A DNA stretch of 64,000 nt from RUG12461 sp045657665 (GTDB taxonomy: Bacteria; Bacillota; Clostridia; Lachnospirales; Lachnospiraceae): NCBI GenBank assembly GCA_045657665.1, contig JAZOTN010000037.1, positions 62,001 through 126,000 of the forward strand. Reading direction: 5' to 3'. The position numbers were made by a program, and so were the translations under genes. The notes beneath the pieces are model-generated. The model ran no database searches. It had not been told where the DNA came from and saw nothing but the letters and a program-made list of their open reading frames with translations. Below, one piece after another: positions 1 to 7,640 of this stretch (position 1 is the first letter of the stretch; the number at the start of each line of letters is the position of its first letter).

Positions 1-1491
1 GAGTTGCGGTTAAAACAGATCATTACGAACATCCTGACGAATGCGGTCAAGTATACCGAAAAAGGTTATGTCACGCTTGCCGTGGATTATGAAAAGCTGG
101 ATAAGAAGCATATCATGCTTCGTGTTTCCGTGAAAGACACCGGTATCGGCATCAAGAGCGAGGATCTGGAGAAGCTTTTTGCGCCGTTCGAGCGGATCGA
201 TGAAAAACGGAACCTCACCATCGAAGGAAGCGGTCTCGGGATGAGTATCGTGCGCAGCCTTCTTTTCATGATGGGCTCGAGTCTCGATGTAAAGAGCACC
301 TACGGGCGTGGATCGAATTTCTCGTTCGAGGTGGTGCAGGAGGTTATGGAGTGGCATGAGATCGGCGATGTGGACATCCAGTCGTCCGAACTGAAGCCGG
401 TCAAAAAGTATCATGAAAGCTTCCGCGCACCGAACGCGAAGATCCTTGTCGTGGATGATACCAAAACGAATCATCTGGTCATGAAAGGGCTTCTCAAGAA
501 CACCCGCGTGAAGATCGATATGGCAGACAGCGGGAACGAAGCGCTTTATCTGATGAAGACGCATCATTATCATATGCTGTTTGTGGATCATCGTATGCCG
601 GGAATGGACGGTATCGAGATGATGCAGCATCTGCTTTCCATGACGGATAACGTCAACATCGATACCCCGGCCATTGCCATGACTGCGAACGTTGTGTCCG
701 GCGCAAGAGAGATGTATCTCGAAAACGGTTTCTGGGATTATATCTCGAAGCCTGTAGACGGCGAACGCCTGGAGGAAATGATGGTGACATACCTTCCTCC
801 GGAACTTGTGGAATTCCCGCATGATGAAGATTTTGAGGAAAGCGTGGGAAGAGATGAGCGGGCAGAAACTGATCAGGATACGACCGGAGAGGAGATCGGA
901 GAAGAAGGCGGAGAGGATATGTCCGATCTTCAGAAGCTGCAGGGAGTGGATCTTAATGAGGCGATGCAAAACTGCGGAGACGCGGAGACGCTTCGGGACA
1001 TCGTGAAGGAATTCCGCACCGTGATCGCGGAAAAAGCGGATCTGATCGAAGAGTATTATGAGGCGCGCGATTATAAGAATTACACGGTGCAGGTGCATGC
1101 GTTAAAGAGCAGCGCGAGACTTATCGGCGCAAATGAGCTTTCCAAACAGGCAGAGTATCTGGAGGCCTGCGGCAACGAAGAGAAAGAGGACGAGATCGCA
1201 GCGAAGACAGAGGGTCTTCTGTCACTGTACCGCGGCTATATTGAGAAGCTCGCAGCGATCGGCGAGGAAGAAAAAGAGGAGGAAGAGAAGCCGATGATCG
1301 ATGCGGAAGGCTTCCTTTCCGCCCTTGATGACCTGAAAGAGCTGTTGATCGTTTATGATTTTGACAATGCGGATCAGATCATGGCACAGCTTGACAATTA
1401 TCAGATACCGGAAGAACACCGGGATAAATATGAGAGAATCAAACTGTTGATGGCAGAGGTCGACCGCGACCGCCTGCTGGAGATCTTGTGA
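1..1491 (+). CDS. Hybrid sensor histidine kinase, C-terminal part (HATPase-REC-Hpt), 5' truncated by window
   Basis: Reads open from base 1, so the sensor and HisKA parts lie upstream. What remains is a HATPase domain (N box ITNILTNAVKYTEKG near residues 8-22, G boxes DTGIGI and GSGLGMSI), a receiver domain from about residue 145 (LVVDD, phosphoacceptor in LFVDHRMPGMDG, conserved SKPVD) and a C-terminal Hpt domain with the phosphotransfer His in VHALKSSARLIGA. An acidic Glu/Asp-rich linker separates REC from Hpt. It is a phosphorelay kinase of the same design as the two minus-strand kinases at 25396 and 43888. A response regulator follows after 13 bases, presumably its partner. The input signal cannot be judged because the N-terminus is missing. 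Confidence 0.93.
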   Translation, partial: ELRLKQIITNILTNAVKYTEKGYVTLAVDYEKLDKKHIMLRVSVKDTGIGIKSEDLEKLFAPFERIDEKRNLTIEGSGLGMSIVRSLLFMMGSSLDVKSTYGRGSNFSFEVVQEVMEWHEIGDVDIQSSELKPVKKYHESFRAPNAKILVVDDTKTNHLVMKGLLKNTRVKIDMADSGNEALYLMKTHHYHMLFVDHRMPGMDGIEMMQHLLSMTDNVNIDTPAIAMTANVVSGAREMYLENGFWDYISKPVDGERLEEMMVTYLPPELVEFPHDEDFEESVGRDERAETDQDTTGEEIGEEGGEDMSDLQKLQGVDLNEAMQNCGDAETLRDIVKEFRTVIAEKADLIEEYYEARDYKNYTVQVHALKSSARLIGANELSKQAEYLEACGNEEKEDEIAAKTEGLLSLYRGYIEKLAAIGEEEKEEEEKPMIDAEGFLSALDDLKELLIVYDFDNADQIMAQLDNYQIPEEHRDKYERIKLLMAEVDRDRLLEIL

Positions 1492-1504
1492 GGAGAGTCG
1501 GGAT

Positions 1505-2308
1505 ATGATGAATAGAAAACAGGTACTTCTCATCGGCGATTTTAAAAGTTTTATGGTCAATGCGATCGAAAGCGATCTTGCGAAGGAAGGCTATGATGTG
1601 ATGCATGTTCTTCCCGATGTAAACTCTATTGAACGGTTGGAGGTAAGACCGGATGTTTATCTGATGTATCTGGACGGCGCGGCGGTGGACCGGGATCTCG
1701 GCGCATATCTTAAGGACCGGATCGATGAGGACGAGATCGATCTTTGCGTGATCGGGAAATACGAGGAGCTTGACGCGTTTTACGAGCTCATCCCGGAGGA
1801 ACGCCTTTCCCTCGTCTGCAAGCGTCCGGTGAACATCAAGGAACTCGGAGAAAAGCTCCAGTCCGTGATCGAAGAGGGGGAGCACCGTACGGATAAAAAG
1901 AGGATTCTTGTTGTGGATGACGACGGGACCATGCTTCGCGCGATCAAAAGCTGGCTCTCTTCCAAATACAAAGTTTTTATGGTAAACTCAGGAATGGCGG
2001 CCATCACATTTCTGGCAAAGAATGAAGTGGATCTGATCCTGTTGGACTATGAGATGCCGATCACGCCAGGCTCCCAGGTACTGGAGATGCTGAGGAGTGA
2101 TGAGACCACAAGAGATATCCCGGTAATGTTCCTTACCAACAAAAGCGATAAGCAGAGCATTATGAAAGTGCTTTCTTTGAAGCCTGCGAAATATCTTCTC
2201 AAAACCATGAAGCCGTTTGAGCTGATGGCTGCAATCGACGAGTTCTTTGAAAAACAGGAGCAGCAGCATCCGGTGCACCATGGAGGAGAAAGTGAATTCA
2301 TGTTTTAA
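1505..2308 (+). CDS. Response regulator with tandem receiver-like domains
   Basis: 267 aa, preceded by an AGGAGAG ribosome site. The C-terminal half (about residues 130-255) is a clear receiver: ILVVDDDG, phosphoacceptor Asp in LILLDYEMP, then FLTNKS and YLLKTMKP. The N-terminal 125 residues resemble a diverged receiver (VLLIGDF, YLMYLDGAA, CKRPVN). No DNA-binding or enzymatic output domain is visible, so it probably passes phosphate or signal by protein contact. It follows the hybrid kinase by 13 bases and precedes the hydrogenase genes by 23 bases, so regulation of the hydrogenase, or simple co-transcription with it, is possible but not shown. Confidence 0.85.
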   Translation: MMNRKQVLLIGDFKSFMVNAIESDLAKEGYDVMHVLPDVNSIERLEVRPDVYLMYLDGAAVDRDLGAYLKDRIDEDEIDLCVIGKYEELDAFYELIPEERLSLVCKRPVNIKELGEKLQSVIEEGEHRTDKKRILVVDDDGTMLRAIKSWLSSKYKVFMVNSGMAAITFLAKNEVDLILLDYEMPITPGSQVLEMLRSDETTRDIPVMFLTNKSDKQSIMKVLSLKPAKYLLKTMKPFELMAAIDEFFEKQEQQHPVHHGGESEFMF

Positions 2309-2331
2309 TTTTTAGAAAGGAGTTTGTGGAA

Positions 2332-4245
2332 ATGTTCGTCGTACCATTTCTGATCTGTTTTCCGTTTCTGGTGTCGATCCTTATGTTCTGCATCAGGGTG
2401 AACAAGGTCCGCAATGCGATCGCCTACATCAGCGCGATTATCATCATGGCCGCGGTTGGCGTTCTCGTCGTGATGTGGGTCATGAACGGCGGAAAACCGA
2501 TCTACCTATATCAGGAAACGGAGGTGGTTGACCGGATCATCACGGTCGCGGAGATTGCACTGATGTGCGCCGTTACGTTCCTCTGTTTCAAATACCGGAG
2601 GTATTGGATCAGTATCCTGATGATCGCGCCTACGCTTCTGCTTGTATGGCTTGAATTCTTTGGACCGAAGCCGGAGGCGCTTTATCATGTGAGGATCGAC
2701 CATCTTTCCATTCTCATGTGTATCATTATCGGACTGATCGGAGGACTGATCGTTGTGTATGCCGTCGGTTATATGCACGGCTACCATCATCATCATCTGG
2801 AATTCCAGGACCGGCGGTATTACTTCTTTATGCTGCTGTTTGTCTTTCTCGGAGCGATGTTCGGCTTCGTGCTTTCCGACAGCCTTCTCTGGATCGATCT
2901 GTTCTGGGAGATCACTTCGGTCTGTTCCTTCCTTCTGATCGGGTATACAAAGACCGACGAAGCGGTGGAGAATTCCTTCAGGGCTCTTTGGATGAATCTT
3001 CTCGGAGGAACTGCCCTTGCGATCGGTATCGTGTATTTTGCCTTGACAAAGGGACATATCTCCCTGACCAAGCTGGTGGAGCGCGGAGGGCTTCATGACC
3101 CGATGGTGGTCATCCCGATCGTTCTGATTGCCTTTGCGGCTCTGACGAAATCCGCCCAGCTTCCGTTTTCCAAATGGCTCATGGGTGCCATGGTCGCTCC
3201 GACACCTTCGTCTGCGCTGTTGCACTCCGCAACGATGGTAAAAGCAGGTATCTATATTCTGTTCCGGCTCTCGCCGGCAATGGGCGGAACGATGACCGGA
3301 TTTATGATTACGCTGATCGGAGGCTTCACGTTCTTTATGACCTCGCTGATGGCGATCGCGCAGAGCGACGGGAAGAAGGTCCTCGCGCTCAGTACGATCA
3401 GTAATCTCGGACTCATGGTGGCCTGCGCCGGTGTCGGTCAGGTGGAAACCCTGTGGGCGGGTGTTTTCCTGATGATTTTCCATGCGATCAGTAAATCGAT
3501 GCTGTTCCAGGATATCGGTGCTACGGAAAACGCGATGCATACGAGGGATATCGAAGACATGAACGGCCTTGTCTATCGTCTTCCGATGCTCGGGATCATC
3601 ATGTTCATCGGGATCGCCGGTATGTATCTGGCACCGTTCGGAATGCTTGTCAGTAAATGGGCCGCGCTCCGTGCTTCTGTAAACGATCACAACATCATTC
3701 TGGCGATCCTGATCTGCTTCGGTTCCGCCACCACGATGTTCTACTGGACGAAATGGCTGAACAAGCTGATCAGCCACACCACTTCGGGACCGATCCGGGA
3801 TATCACAAAGAAAAACGAGCAGATATCGCTGGTGATCCACGCGGTTCTGATGATCGCTCTGTGCGTACTGTTTCCGGTGCTTTCCACGTATTATGTGGAG
3901 CCGCTTCTGGTGGAGATATTCGGCGCGTCCAGCGCGGCGCTTCCGAGCCGGCTGCTATATATCCTGATCCTTGTGATTGTTGTGATCTTCCTCGTGCCGT
4001 TGATCGCATATCGCGCGACTAAGAATCTTCCGACCAATCAGAAGATTTCCTATATGAGCGGCGTTAACCGCGGAAACAACCGTGACTTTACCGATTCTCA
4101 CGGAGAGCCGAAAGAACTGCAGCTTTCCAACTGGTATTTCAAAAACTTCGTCGGACAGCGTAAGCTGATGATGCCGAGCAGTCTCATCGCGGCGGCATTC
4201 ATCATCGTAATGCTTTCGATGATCATAGGAGGTGCGATTCGATGA
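2332..4245 (+). CDS. echA: Ech-type hydrogenase subunit A, NuoL/MrpA-like ion-translocating membrane protein
   Basis: 637 aa, strongly hydrophobic with about 14-16 predicted membrane segments, matching the proton-conducting antiporter-like family (NuoL, EchA, HyfB). Recognisable core: WEITSVCSFLLIGYT, then FAALTKSAQLPFSKWLMGAM and PTPSSALLHSATMVKAG, which hold the conserved Lys and His of this family. ATG at 2332 is chosen because AAAGGAG ends 9 bases before it; a GTG at 2326 would leave only 3 bases. The stop overlaps the start of echB by 4 bases. It is the first of six genes in exactly the echABCDEF order, and would couple electron transfer from ferredoxin to H+ or Na+ movement. Confidence 0.92.
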   Translation: MFVVPFLICFPFLVSILMFCIRVNKVRNAIAYISAIIIMAAVGVLVVMWVMNGGKPIYLYQETEVVDRIITVAEIALMCAVTFLCFKYRRYWISILMIAPTLLLVWLEFFGPKPEALYHVRIDHLSILMCIIIGLIGGLIVVYAVGYMHGYHHHHLEFQDRRYYFFMLLFVFLGAMFGFVLSDSLLWIDLFWEITSVCSFLLIGYTKTDEAVENSFRALWMNLLGGTALAIGIVYFALTKGHISLTKLVERGGLHDPMVVIPIVLIAFAALTKSAQLPFSKWLMGAMVAPTPSSALLHSATMVKAGIYILFRLSPAMGGTMTGFMITLIGGFTFFMTSLMAIAQSDGKKVLALSTISNLGLMVACAGVGQVETLWAGVFLMIFHAISKSMLFQDIGATENAMHTRDIEDMNGLVYRLPMLGIIMFIGIAGMYLAPFGMLVSKWAALRASVNDHNIILAILICFGSATTMFYWTKWLNKLISHTTSGPIRDITKKNEQISLVIHAVLMIALCVLFPVLSTYYVEPLLVEIFGASSAALPSRLLYILILVIVVIFLVPLIAYRATKNLPTNQKISYMSGVNRGNNRDFTDSHGEPKELQLSNWYFKNFVGQRKLMMPSSLIAAAFIIVMLSMIIGGAIR

Positions 4246-5111
4246 TAAAAGTGATCTCGATTTTATGCTTTCTGATTCTCGCACCGTTCTTAGGAGGCCT
4301 TCTGGAGGGGCTGGAGAGAAAGATTTCCGCCCGGATGCAGGGACGTATCGGTCCCCCGGTGCTGCAGCCGTTTTATGATGTGGTTAAGCTCCTTAACAAG
4401 CAGACGATCATCGTCAATAAAGCGCAGACGTTTTTGATGATCACCTACATGCTGATCCAGGTCTTTGTCGGTGTGCTGTTTTTCGGCGGGAGCGATATCC
4501 TGATGTGCTTCTTCCTGCTCAGTACAGGTGCTACCTTCCTGATCTTTGCGGGAACCGTGACACATTCGCCGCTGTCGACGCTCGGTACCAACAGAGAGCT
4601 TCTTCAGATGATGAGCTACGAGCCGGCGGTACTTCTGGCGTGCCTTGGATTCTATCTGGCACCGCCGATCCATACGTTTAATGTATCGGAACTGATTCAT
4701 ACCCCGAGGAGCCTGATCCTTTATCTGCCGGGCTTCTTTGTGGCATTTGTGTTCATTCTGACGATCAAGATGAGGAAGAGCCCCTTCGATCTTTCCACCT
4801 CGCATCACGCGCATCAGGAGGTGGTAAAGGGTATTACCACAGAGCTTGGCGCAAAGAACCTTGCGATCTACCAGATCACGGAGTGGTATGAGGAGGTGTT
4901 CCTCCTTGCGGTAGTCGGACTTTTCATCATCAATGAGAATCCGATCAGTATCCTGATCGCGGTGATTGTGGCACTAGCGGTCTGGTTCCTTGAGATCCTG
5001 ATCGATAATACCAACGCCCGTGTGAAATGGGATGTCCTGATCAAATCGACCTGGGCAGTGACGATCCTGGCGGGTGGCGTGAACATGCTGATTTTGATGC
5101 TGGTTTTTTAG
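4242..5111 (+). CDS. echB: Ech-type hydrogenase subunit B, NuoH-like membrane protein
   Basis: 289 aa, several membrane spans, NuoH/EchB/HycD family. Typical features are the early ERKISARMQGRIGPP segment, which contacts the quinone-like site region in complex I homologues, and the acidic GTNRELLQMMSYEPAVLL loop. It anchors the soluble hydrogenase module to the membrane and links it to the ion channel. The start codon ATG overlaps the echA stop (ATGA), indicating translational coupling. echC follows after 15 bases with a strong AGGGGGAG ribosome site. Confidence 0.92.
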   Translation: MIKVISILCFLILAPFLGGLLEGLERKISARMQGRIGPPVLQPFYDVVKLLNKQTIIVNKAQTFLMITYMLIQVFVGVLFFGGSDILMCFFLLSTGATFLIFAGTVTHSPLSTLGTNRELLQMMSYEPAVLLACLGFYLAPPIHTFNVSELIHTPRSLILYLPGFFVAFVFILTIKMRKSPFDLSTSHHAHQEVVKGITTELGAKNLAIYQITEWYEEVFLLAVVGLFIINENPISILIAVIVALAVWFLEILIDNTNARVKWDVLIKSTWAVTILAGGVNMLILMLVF

Positions 5112-5126
5112 AGGGGGAGCAGAAAA

Positions 5127-5576
5127 ATGGGAAAAGTAAAAAGATCACCATGGGTGCTCCACTATGACGGAGCAAGCTGTAACGGCTGTGATATCGAGGT
5201 GCTTGCATGCCTGACACCGGTATATGATGCGGAACGCTTTGGCGTTATCAATACCGGAGATCCCATGCAGGCGGATATTCTTCTGATCACGGGAGGGATC
5301 AATGCCCAGTGTCAGGAGGTGGTACAGCAGATCTACGACCAGATGCCGCGGCCGAAGGTTGTGGTGGCGGTCGGTACCTGTGCATGTACCGGCGGTGTTT
5401 TCAAGGAAGCTTATAATATCCTGGGTGGAGCGGATACAACGGTTCCGGTGGATATTTATGTACCGGGATGTGCGGCGCGCCCGCAGTCCATCATTGACGG
5501 GATTGTCAAAGCAGTGGAGCTTTTTCAGAAACGGTCTGATGAGCATGATAAGCAAGTGCAAACAAGGAGTGAATAA
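5127..5576 (+). CDS. echC: Ech-type hydrogenase small subunit (NuoB-like, one [4Fe-4S])
   Basis: 149 aa. Cluster ligands are visible: CNGCD (Cys18, Cys21), GTCACTGG (Cys85) and PGCAARP (Cys115), the CxxC...C...PGC pattern of the proximal [4Fe-4S] cluster in NuoB and group 4 hydrogenase small subunits. There is no Tat signal and no extra ferredoxin-type C-terminal part as in uptake hydrogenases, as expected for a cytoplasm-facing energy-converting enzyme. It sits between the membrane subunit echB and echD with a 2-base gap to the latter. Confidence 0.94.
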   Translation: MGKVKRSPWVLHYDGASCNGCDIEVLACLTPVYDAERFGVINTGDPMQADILLITGGINAQCQEVVQQIYDQMPRPKVVVAVGTCACTGGVFKEAYNILGGADTTVPVDIYVPGCAARPQSIIDGIVKAVELFQKRSDEHDKQVQTRSE

Positions 5577-5578
5577 AA

Positions 5579-5965
5579 ATGGCGGAAGTGATCTGTCCCG
5601 ATAACATATTAAAAGAAATCGATGTAGACCGCCTGCTGGATGAGAGCCTGATCCTAAAGAAACAGGGTCTGCGGCTTTCACAGGCCTGTGCGGCATGCGT
5701 TGACGGAAAATATGAGCTGTCCTACTCTTTCGCGGAAGAGGGGACATATCAGCTGGTAACGCTCCGGGTTGTGATTGATCCGGAAACGAGGGTCAGCAGT
5801 ATCACGGAGCTCTATCCGTATGCGTTTTTGTATGAGAATGAAATGAAGGAGCTGTTTGGTGTGAAGATTCAGATGACAAATCCGGACTATAACAACAAGC
5901 TGTACCGGATCCGTCAGGAGCATCCGTTCCTTAAGAAAAAGGAAGGAGGGGAGGTCAATGGGTAA
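5579..5965 (+). CDS. echD: Ech-type hydrogenase subunit D, NuoC-like
   Basis: 128 aa, short NuoC/30-kDa-type protein (EchD). Supporting features are its place between the small and large hydrogenase subunits and the segment ITELYPYAFLYENEMKELFG, which matches the conserved Pro-x-Ala-x-x-x-Glu-x-Glu-hydrophobic-x-Asp/Glu-x-Phe-Gly signature of this family. It lacks cofactor ligands and presumably helps assemble the small and large subunits. It ends 8 bases inside the start of echE. Confidence 0.88.
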   Translation: MAEVICPDNILKEIDVDRLLDESLILKKQGLRLSQACAACVDGKYELSYSFAEEGTYQLVTLRVVIDPETRVSSITELYPYAFLYENEMKELFGVKIQMTNPDYNNKLYRIRQEHPFLKKKEGGEVNG

Positions 5966-7037
5966 GCAGAGTATTATTCCGTTCGGACCACAGCACCCGG
6001 TATTGCCGGAGCCGATCCATCTGGATCTTCGTATGGAGGATGAGCAGATCCTGGAAGCGATCCCGTCCATCGGTTTTGTCCACAGAGGCCTTGAGAGCCT
6101 TGTTGAAAAAAAGGATTTTAACGAGCTGGTCTATGTGATCGAGAGAACCTGCGGGATCTGTTCGTTTATGCACGGTATGGGCTACTGCGAGAGCATGGAG
6201 CATATATTCGGTGCGGAAGTACCTGCCCGCGGGAGATTCCTTCGGACGATCTGGTGTGAGATGAGCAGGATCCACTCGCATCTCCTCTGGCTCGGGCTGC
6301 TTGCGGATGCGTTCGGGTTTGAGAGCCTTTTCTATCAGGCATGGCGGATGAGAGAGAAGATCCTCGATATGTTCGAAATGACAACGGGCGGACGCGTGAT
6401 CTTTTCCGTAAACAAGATCGGCGGCGTGCTTCGGGATATGGATGAGAGCCAGATCAAACAGATCCTGGAAACCGTCGACTGGATCGAAAAAGAGCTTCGC
6501 ATGATCAAAAAGACTTTCCTGAATGATTATACCGTGGAATCAAGATTAAGAGGTGTAGGCGTGCTCACAAAGGAGCAGGCACATGACCTCGGTTGTGTCG
6601 GCCCGTTCGCGAGGGCTTCGGGTGTGGTTCTTGATCTGAGAAAACGCGGATATGCGGCGTATCCGGAGCTTGATTTTGAACCGGTGATCTCCAGTGACGG
6701 GGATTCCTGGGCGAGATGCGAGGTTCGTATTAATGAGATCTTCCAGTCTGTCGATCTGATCCGTCAGGCAGCCGGCAAGATCCCATCAGGGGAGATTGCC
6801 GTTGATATCAAGGGAAATCCCGACGGAGAGTTCTTCATGCGTGTTGAGCAGCCCCGCGGGGAGGCGGTTTACTATTGCAGAGCCAACGGTTCGAAGCTTC
6901 TTGACCGGATGCGTGTACGTACTCCTACCTTTGCAAATATTCCCGGAATGCTGGAAACACTGAAAGGTGCGGATTATGCGGATGTGCCGATCCTGATCCT
7001 GACGATCGATCCATGTATTAGCTGTACGGAAAGGTGA
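5958..7037 (+). CDS. echE: Ech-type [NiFe] hydrogenase large (catalytic) subunit, NuoD-like
   Basis: 359 aa. Both nickel-binding motifs are intact: RTCGIC (Cys65, Cys68) near the N-terminus and DPCISC (Cys353, Cys356) at the C-terminus. The protein ends three residues after the last Cys (TER), so there is no C-terminal extension for a maturation protease to remove; this is known for several Ech and CooH-type enzymes and agrees with the absence of a protease gene here. These motifs separate it from complex I NuoD, which has lost the cysteines. It would reduce protons with electrons from the EchF/EchC clusters. Confidence 0.95.
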   Translation: MGKQSIIPFGPQHPVLPEPIHLDLRMEDEQILEAIPSIGFVHRGLESLVEKKDFNELVYVIERTCGICSFMHGMGYCESMEHIFGAEVPARGRFLRTIWCEMSRIHSHLLWLGLLADAFGFESLFYQAWRMREKILDMFEMTTGGRVIFSVNKIGGVLRDMDESQIKQILETVDWIEKELRMIKKTFLNDYTVESRLRGVGVLTKEQAHDLGCVGPFARASGVVLDLRKRGYAAYPELDFEPVISSDGDSWARCEVRINEIFQSVDLIRQAAGKIPSGEIAVDIKGNPDGEFFMRVEQPRGEAVYYCRANGSKLLDRMRVRTPTFANIPGMLETLKGADYADVPILILTIDPCISCTER

Positions 7038-7041
7038 GAAA

Positions 7042-7611
7042 ATGTCTAATATTATGAATTTCACCGGTACGATACTGAAAAACCTGGTATCCAAACCGGT
7101 TACCAAGAATTATCCGGCGGAGCCGATCGATTATCCGGAAGCTTCCCGCGGACATATCGAGAATGATTTTGATCAGTGTATCCTGTGCGGGCTTTGTATG
7201 AGGAACTGTCCGACCGGAGCCATCAAAGTGGAGAAGGCGGAAGGAAACTGGAGGATTAACCGGTTTGACTGCATACAATGTGGATATTGCACTCTGAAAT
7301 GCCCGAAGAAATGCCTTCATATTATTCCGGGCTATCAGGAACCGGGACCGGAGAAGACGGAAGAAGTGCAGCACAGGGATGTCCCCGCTCCGGCACCGAA
7401 AGCGGGTGATGCAGGCTCTGCGGCAGCAGGAGGTGGTTTCCCGAAGGCAGATCCGGAGAAATGTGTTTACTGTTCCCTCTGCGCGAAAAAATGTCCACAG
7501 TCCGCGATCACGGTAAACCGAGCGGAAAAACGCTGGGAACTGAATCAGGAAGCGTGCGTGAAATGCGGTCTCTGTGCAGAGAGCTGCCCGAAGAAATGCA
7601 TTTCTCTGTAG
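7042..7611 (+). CDS. echF: Ech-type hydrogenase polyferredoxin subunit with four [4Fe-4S] motifs
   Basis: 189 aa. Two complete 2x[4Fe-4S] ferredoxin units are present: CILCGLCMRNCP with CIQCGYCTLKCPKKC, then CVYCSLCAKKCP with CVKCGLCAESCPKKC. They are joined by an Ala/Pro/Gly-rich linker (around residues 112-133). Classical EchF has only one such unit, so the second half looks like an internal duplication; CPKKC closes both halves. It would be the entry point for electrons from soluble ferredoxin. The gene starts 4 bases after echE and ends the ech series, with hypF 29 bases on. Confidence 0.92.
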   Translation: MSNIMNFTGTILKNLVSKPVTKNYPAEPIDYPEASRGHIENDFDQCILCGLCMRNCPTGAIKVEKAEGNWRINRFDCIQCGYCTLKCPKKCLHIIPGYQEPGPEKTEEVQHRDVPAPAPKAGDAGSAAAGGGFPKADPEKCVYCSLCAKKCPQSAITVNRAEKRWELNQEACVKCGLCAESCPKKCISL

Positions 7612-7640
7612 TGTCAGACTATTATATTTAGATTATATTT

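Noticed and set aside
2506..3840. Long minus-strand open frame (444 aa) inside echA
   Set aside because: It is antisense to a clear NuoL-like membrane protein, is rich in Arg/His/Asp as expected of reverse-frame shadow, and has no ribosome site or recognisable domain.
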